Program-made: the position numbers and the translations under genes | Part shown: positions 63,407-64,000 of the stretch, in pieces | Position numbering within the stretch: the stretch's first letter is position 1 | How the letters are laid out: each line of letters opens with the position of its first letter | The notes under the pieces: generated by a model | Database searches by the model: none | Seen by the model: only the letters and a program-made list of their open reading frames with translations | Told to the model about the DNA's origin: nothing | Assembly (NCBI RefSeq): GCF_014207955.1 | Contig: NZ_JACHLK010000026.1 | Coordinates: 1-64,000 of the forward strand | DNA length: 64,000 nucleotides | Origin: Acidovorax soli | GTDB lineage: Bacteria; Pseudomonadota; Gammaproteobacteria; Burkholderiales; Burkholderiaceae_C | Reading direction: 5' to 3'

Positions 63407-63781
63407 ATGACCGTCAAATTCTCCAAAGACCACGAGTGGATCAACGCCGCTGACACCGACGCAGCCGTGGTGGGCATCACCGTGCACGCCCAGGACGCCC
63501 TGGGCGACGTGGTGTTCGTGGACCTGCCCGAAGTGGGCAAGAGCTTCGCCCAGGGCGAAGTGGCCGGCGTGGTCGAGTCTGTCAAGGCCGCGGCCGACGT
63601 GTACATGCCCGTCTCGGGCGAGATCGTCGAGGTCAACGAAGCCCTGCGTGCCGACCCCTCGCTGGCCAACTCCGATCCCCTGGACGCCGGCTGGTTCTTC
63701 AAGGTCAAGCTCAGCGATGCCGCCCAGCTCGACGGCTTGCTGAACGAGACCGACTACACCGAATTCGCGAAAAACGCGTAA
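63407..63781 (+). CDS. gcvH: Glycine cleavage system H protein
   Basis: A 124-residue lipoyl-carrier protein. The lipoylated lysine is K60 in VVESVKAAADVYMPVSGE. FSKDHEWIN and GWFFKVKL are standard ends. It shuttles the aminomethyl group between P, T and L proteins. An AGGAG site precedes ATG 63407, which is 72 bases after gcvT. Confidence 0.97.
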   Translation: MTVKFSKDHEWINAADTDAAVVGITVHAQDALGDVVFVDLPEVGKSFAQGEVAGVVESVKAAADVYMPVSGEIVEVNEALRADPSLANSDPLDAGWFFKVKLSDAAQLDGLLNETDYTEFAKNA

Positions 63782-63820
63782 CTGCCAACGCCCCCTGCCC
63801 TCCTGCCTGAGACCTGCCCC

Positions 63821-64000
63821 ATGTTGATGCAATCCGCCCTGCCGCTCGGCGCGCTCGAAAACGCCACCGAATTCCTGCCCCGCCACATCGGCATCGACGC
63901 GGCCGACGAAGCGCACATGCTGTCGGTGATCGGCGAGGCCTCGCGCCGCGCCCTCATCGAGAGCATCGTGCCGCGCTCCATTGCACGCAGCACGGCCATG
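63821..64000 (+). CDS. gcvP: Glycine cleavage system P protein (partial, 5' end)
   Basis: The first 60 codons are in the window and the gene runs off the right edge. The visible N-terminus contains FLPRHIGIDAADEAHMLSVIG, the hallmark opening of glycine dehydrogenase (decarboxylating). This PLP enzyme decarboxylates glycine and loads the H protein. It lies 39 bases after gcvH, so gcvT-gcvH-gcvP form one operon. Confidence 0.93.
   Translation, partial: MLMQSALPLGALENATEFLPRHIGIDAADEAHMLSVIGEASRRALIESIVPRSIARSTAM

Overview
The window is GC-rich chromosomal DNA from a betaproteobacterium of the Comamonadaceae, most like Acidovorax or a close relative. That placement is inferred from gene content and style: Bug-type and TRAP-type solute-binding proteins, small DUF4148-like secreted proteins in tandem, an ETF-quinone oxidoreductase with its own palindromic operator, and a tandem glycine riboswitch ahead of gcvT-gcvH-gcvP. 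It also fits the dispersed GC-rich intergenic repeat built around a CCCCCTGAG...GGCGGGGCGGCCCTTG core. I see no tRNA, rRNA, CRISPR array or complete insertion sequence.

Layout. 0-0.75 kb: the tail of an unidentified gene and a non-coding stretch with a large imperfect inverted repeat. 0.75-5.3 kb: housekeeping genes (a DUF1624 membrane protein, a parvulin foldase, bolA-yciB, and a coupled selO-msrB redox pair). 5.5-6.5 kb and 24.5-25.4 kb: two direct-oriented copies of a promoter/leader plus a tandem pair of 97-residue secreted proteins, about 19 kb apart. Between them lie an LRR-DUF1963 fusion, a GntR-regulated divergent carbohydrate island (FGGY kinase, GlpD-like dehydrogenase, GntR on one side; Tat-exported binding protein, RbsA/RbsC-type ABC transporter, aldo/keto reductase, class I aldolase and a LivK-like binding protein on the other), and a 1559-residue secreted protein combining beta-propellers, Ig-like, LamG, PKD, two CxxCH haem sites and a ricin-type lectin end.

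25.4-37.2 kb: a succinyl/3-oxoadipate CoA-transferase facing a PAS-LuxR regulator, a carboxymuconolactone decarboxylase, katG, an IclR-controlled operon (two Bug binding proteins, RraA-like aldolase, 2-hydroxyacid dehydrogenase, SMP-30 lactonase), an AhpD-like protein and an unknown exported protein. 37.2-47.6 kb: a PAS-GGDEF-EAL protein with a G10 tract just upstream of its start, a thioesterase, a DMT exporter broken by one TAG codon, an SDR, ETF-QO, a PurM paralogue and a chemotaxis receptor.

47.7-58.7 kb: a seven-gene minus-strand operon that reads as uptake and breakdown of a 5-oxoproline- or D-glutamate-type compound (D-glutamate cyclase family protein, TRAP DctP-Q-M, a second DctP, a SnoaL-like protein, fused 5-oxoprolinase), with LysR and Lrp regulators upstream. 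59-64 kb: a second TRAP operon followed by the riboswitch-controlled glycine cleavage operon, which runs off the end of the window.

The strongest candidates for new biology are the kinase/GlpD-like/aldolase polyol island (a route from polyol to polyol-phosphate to ketose-1-phosphate to DHAP plus an aldehyde is inferred), the multidomain di-haem secreted protein, and the duplicated leader plus small-protein cassettes that flank both.
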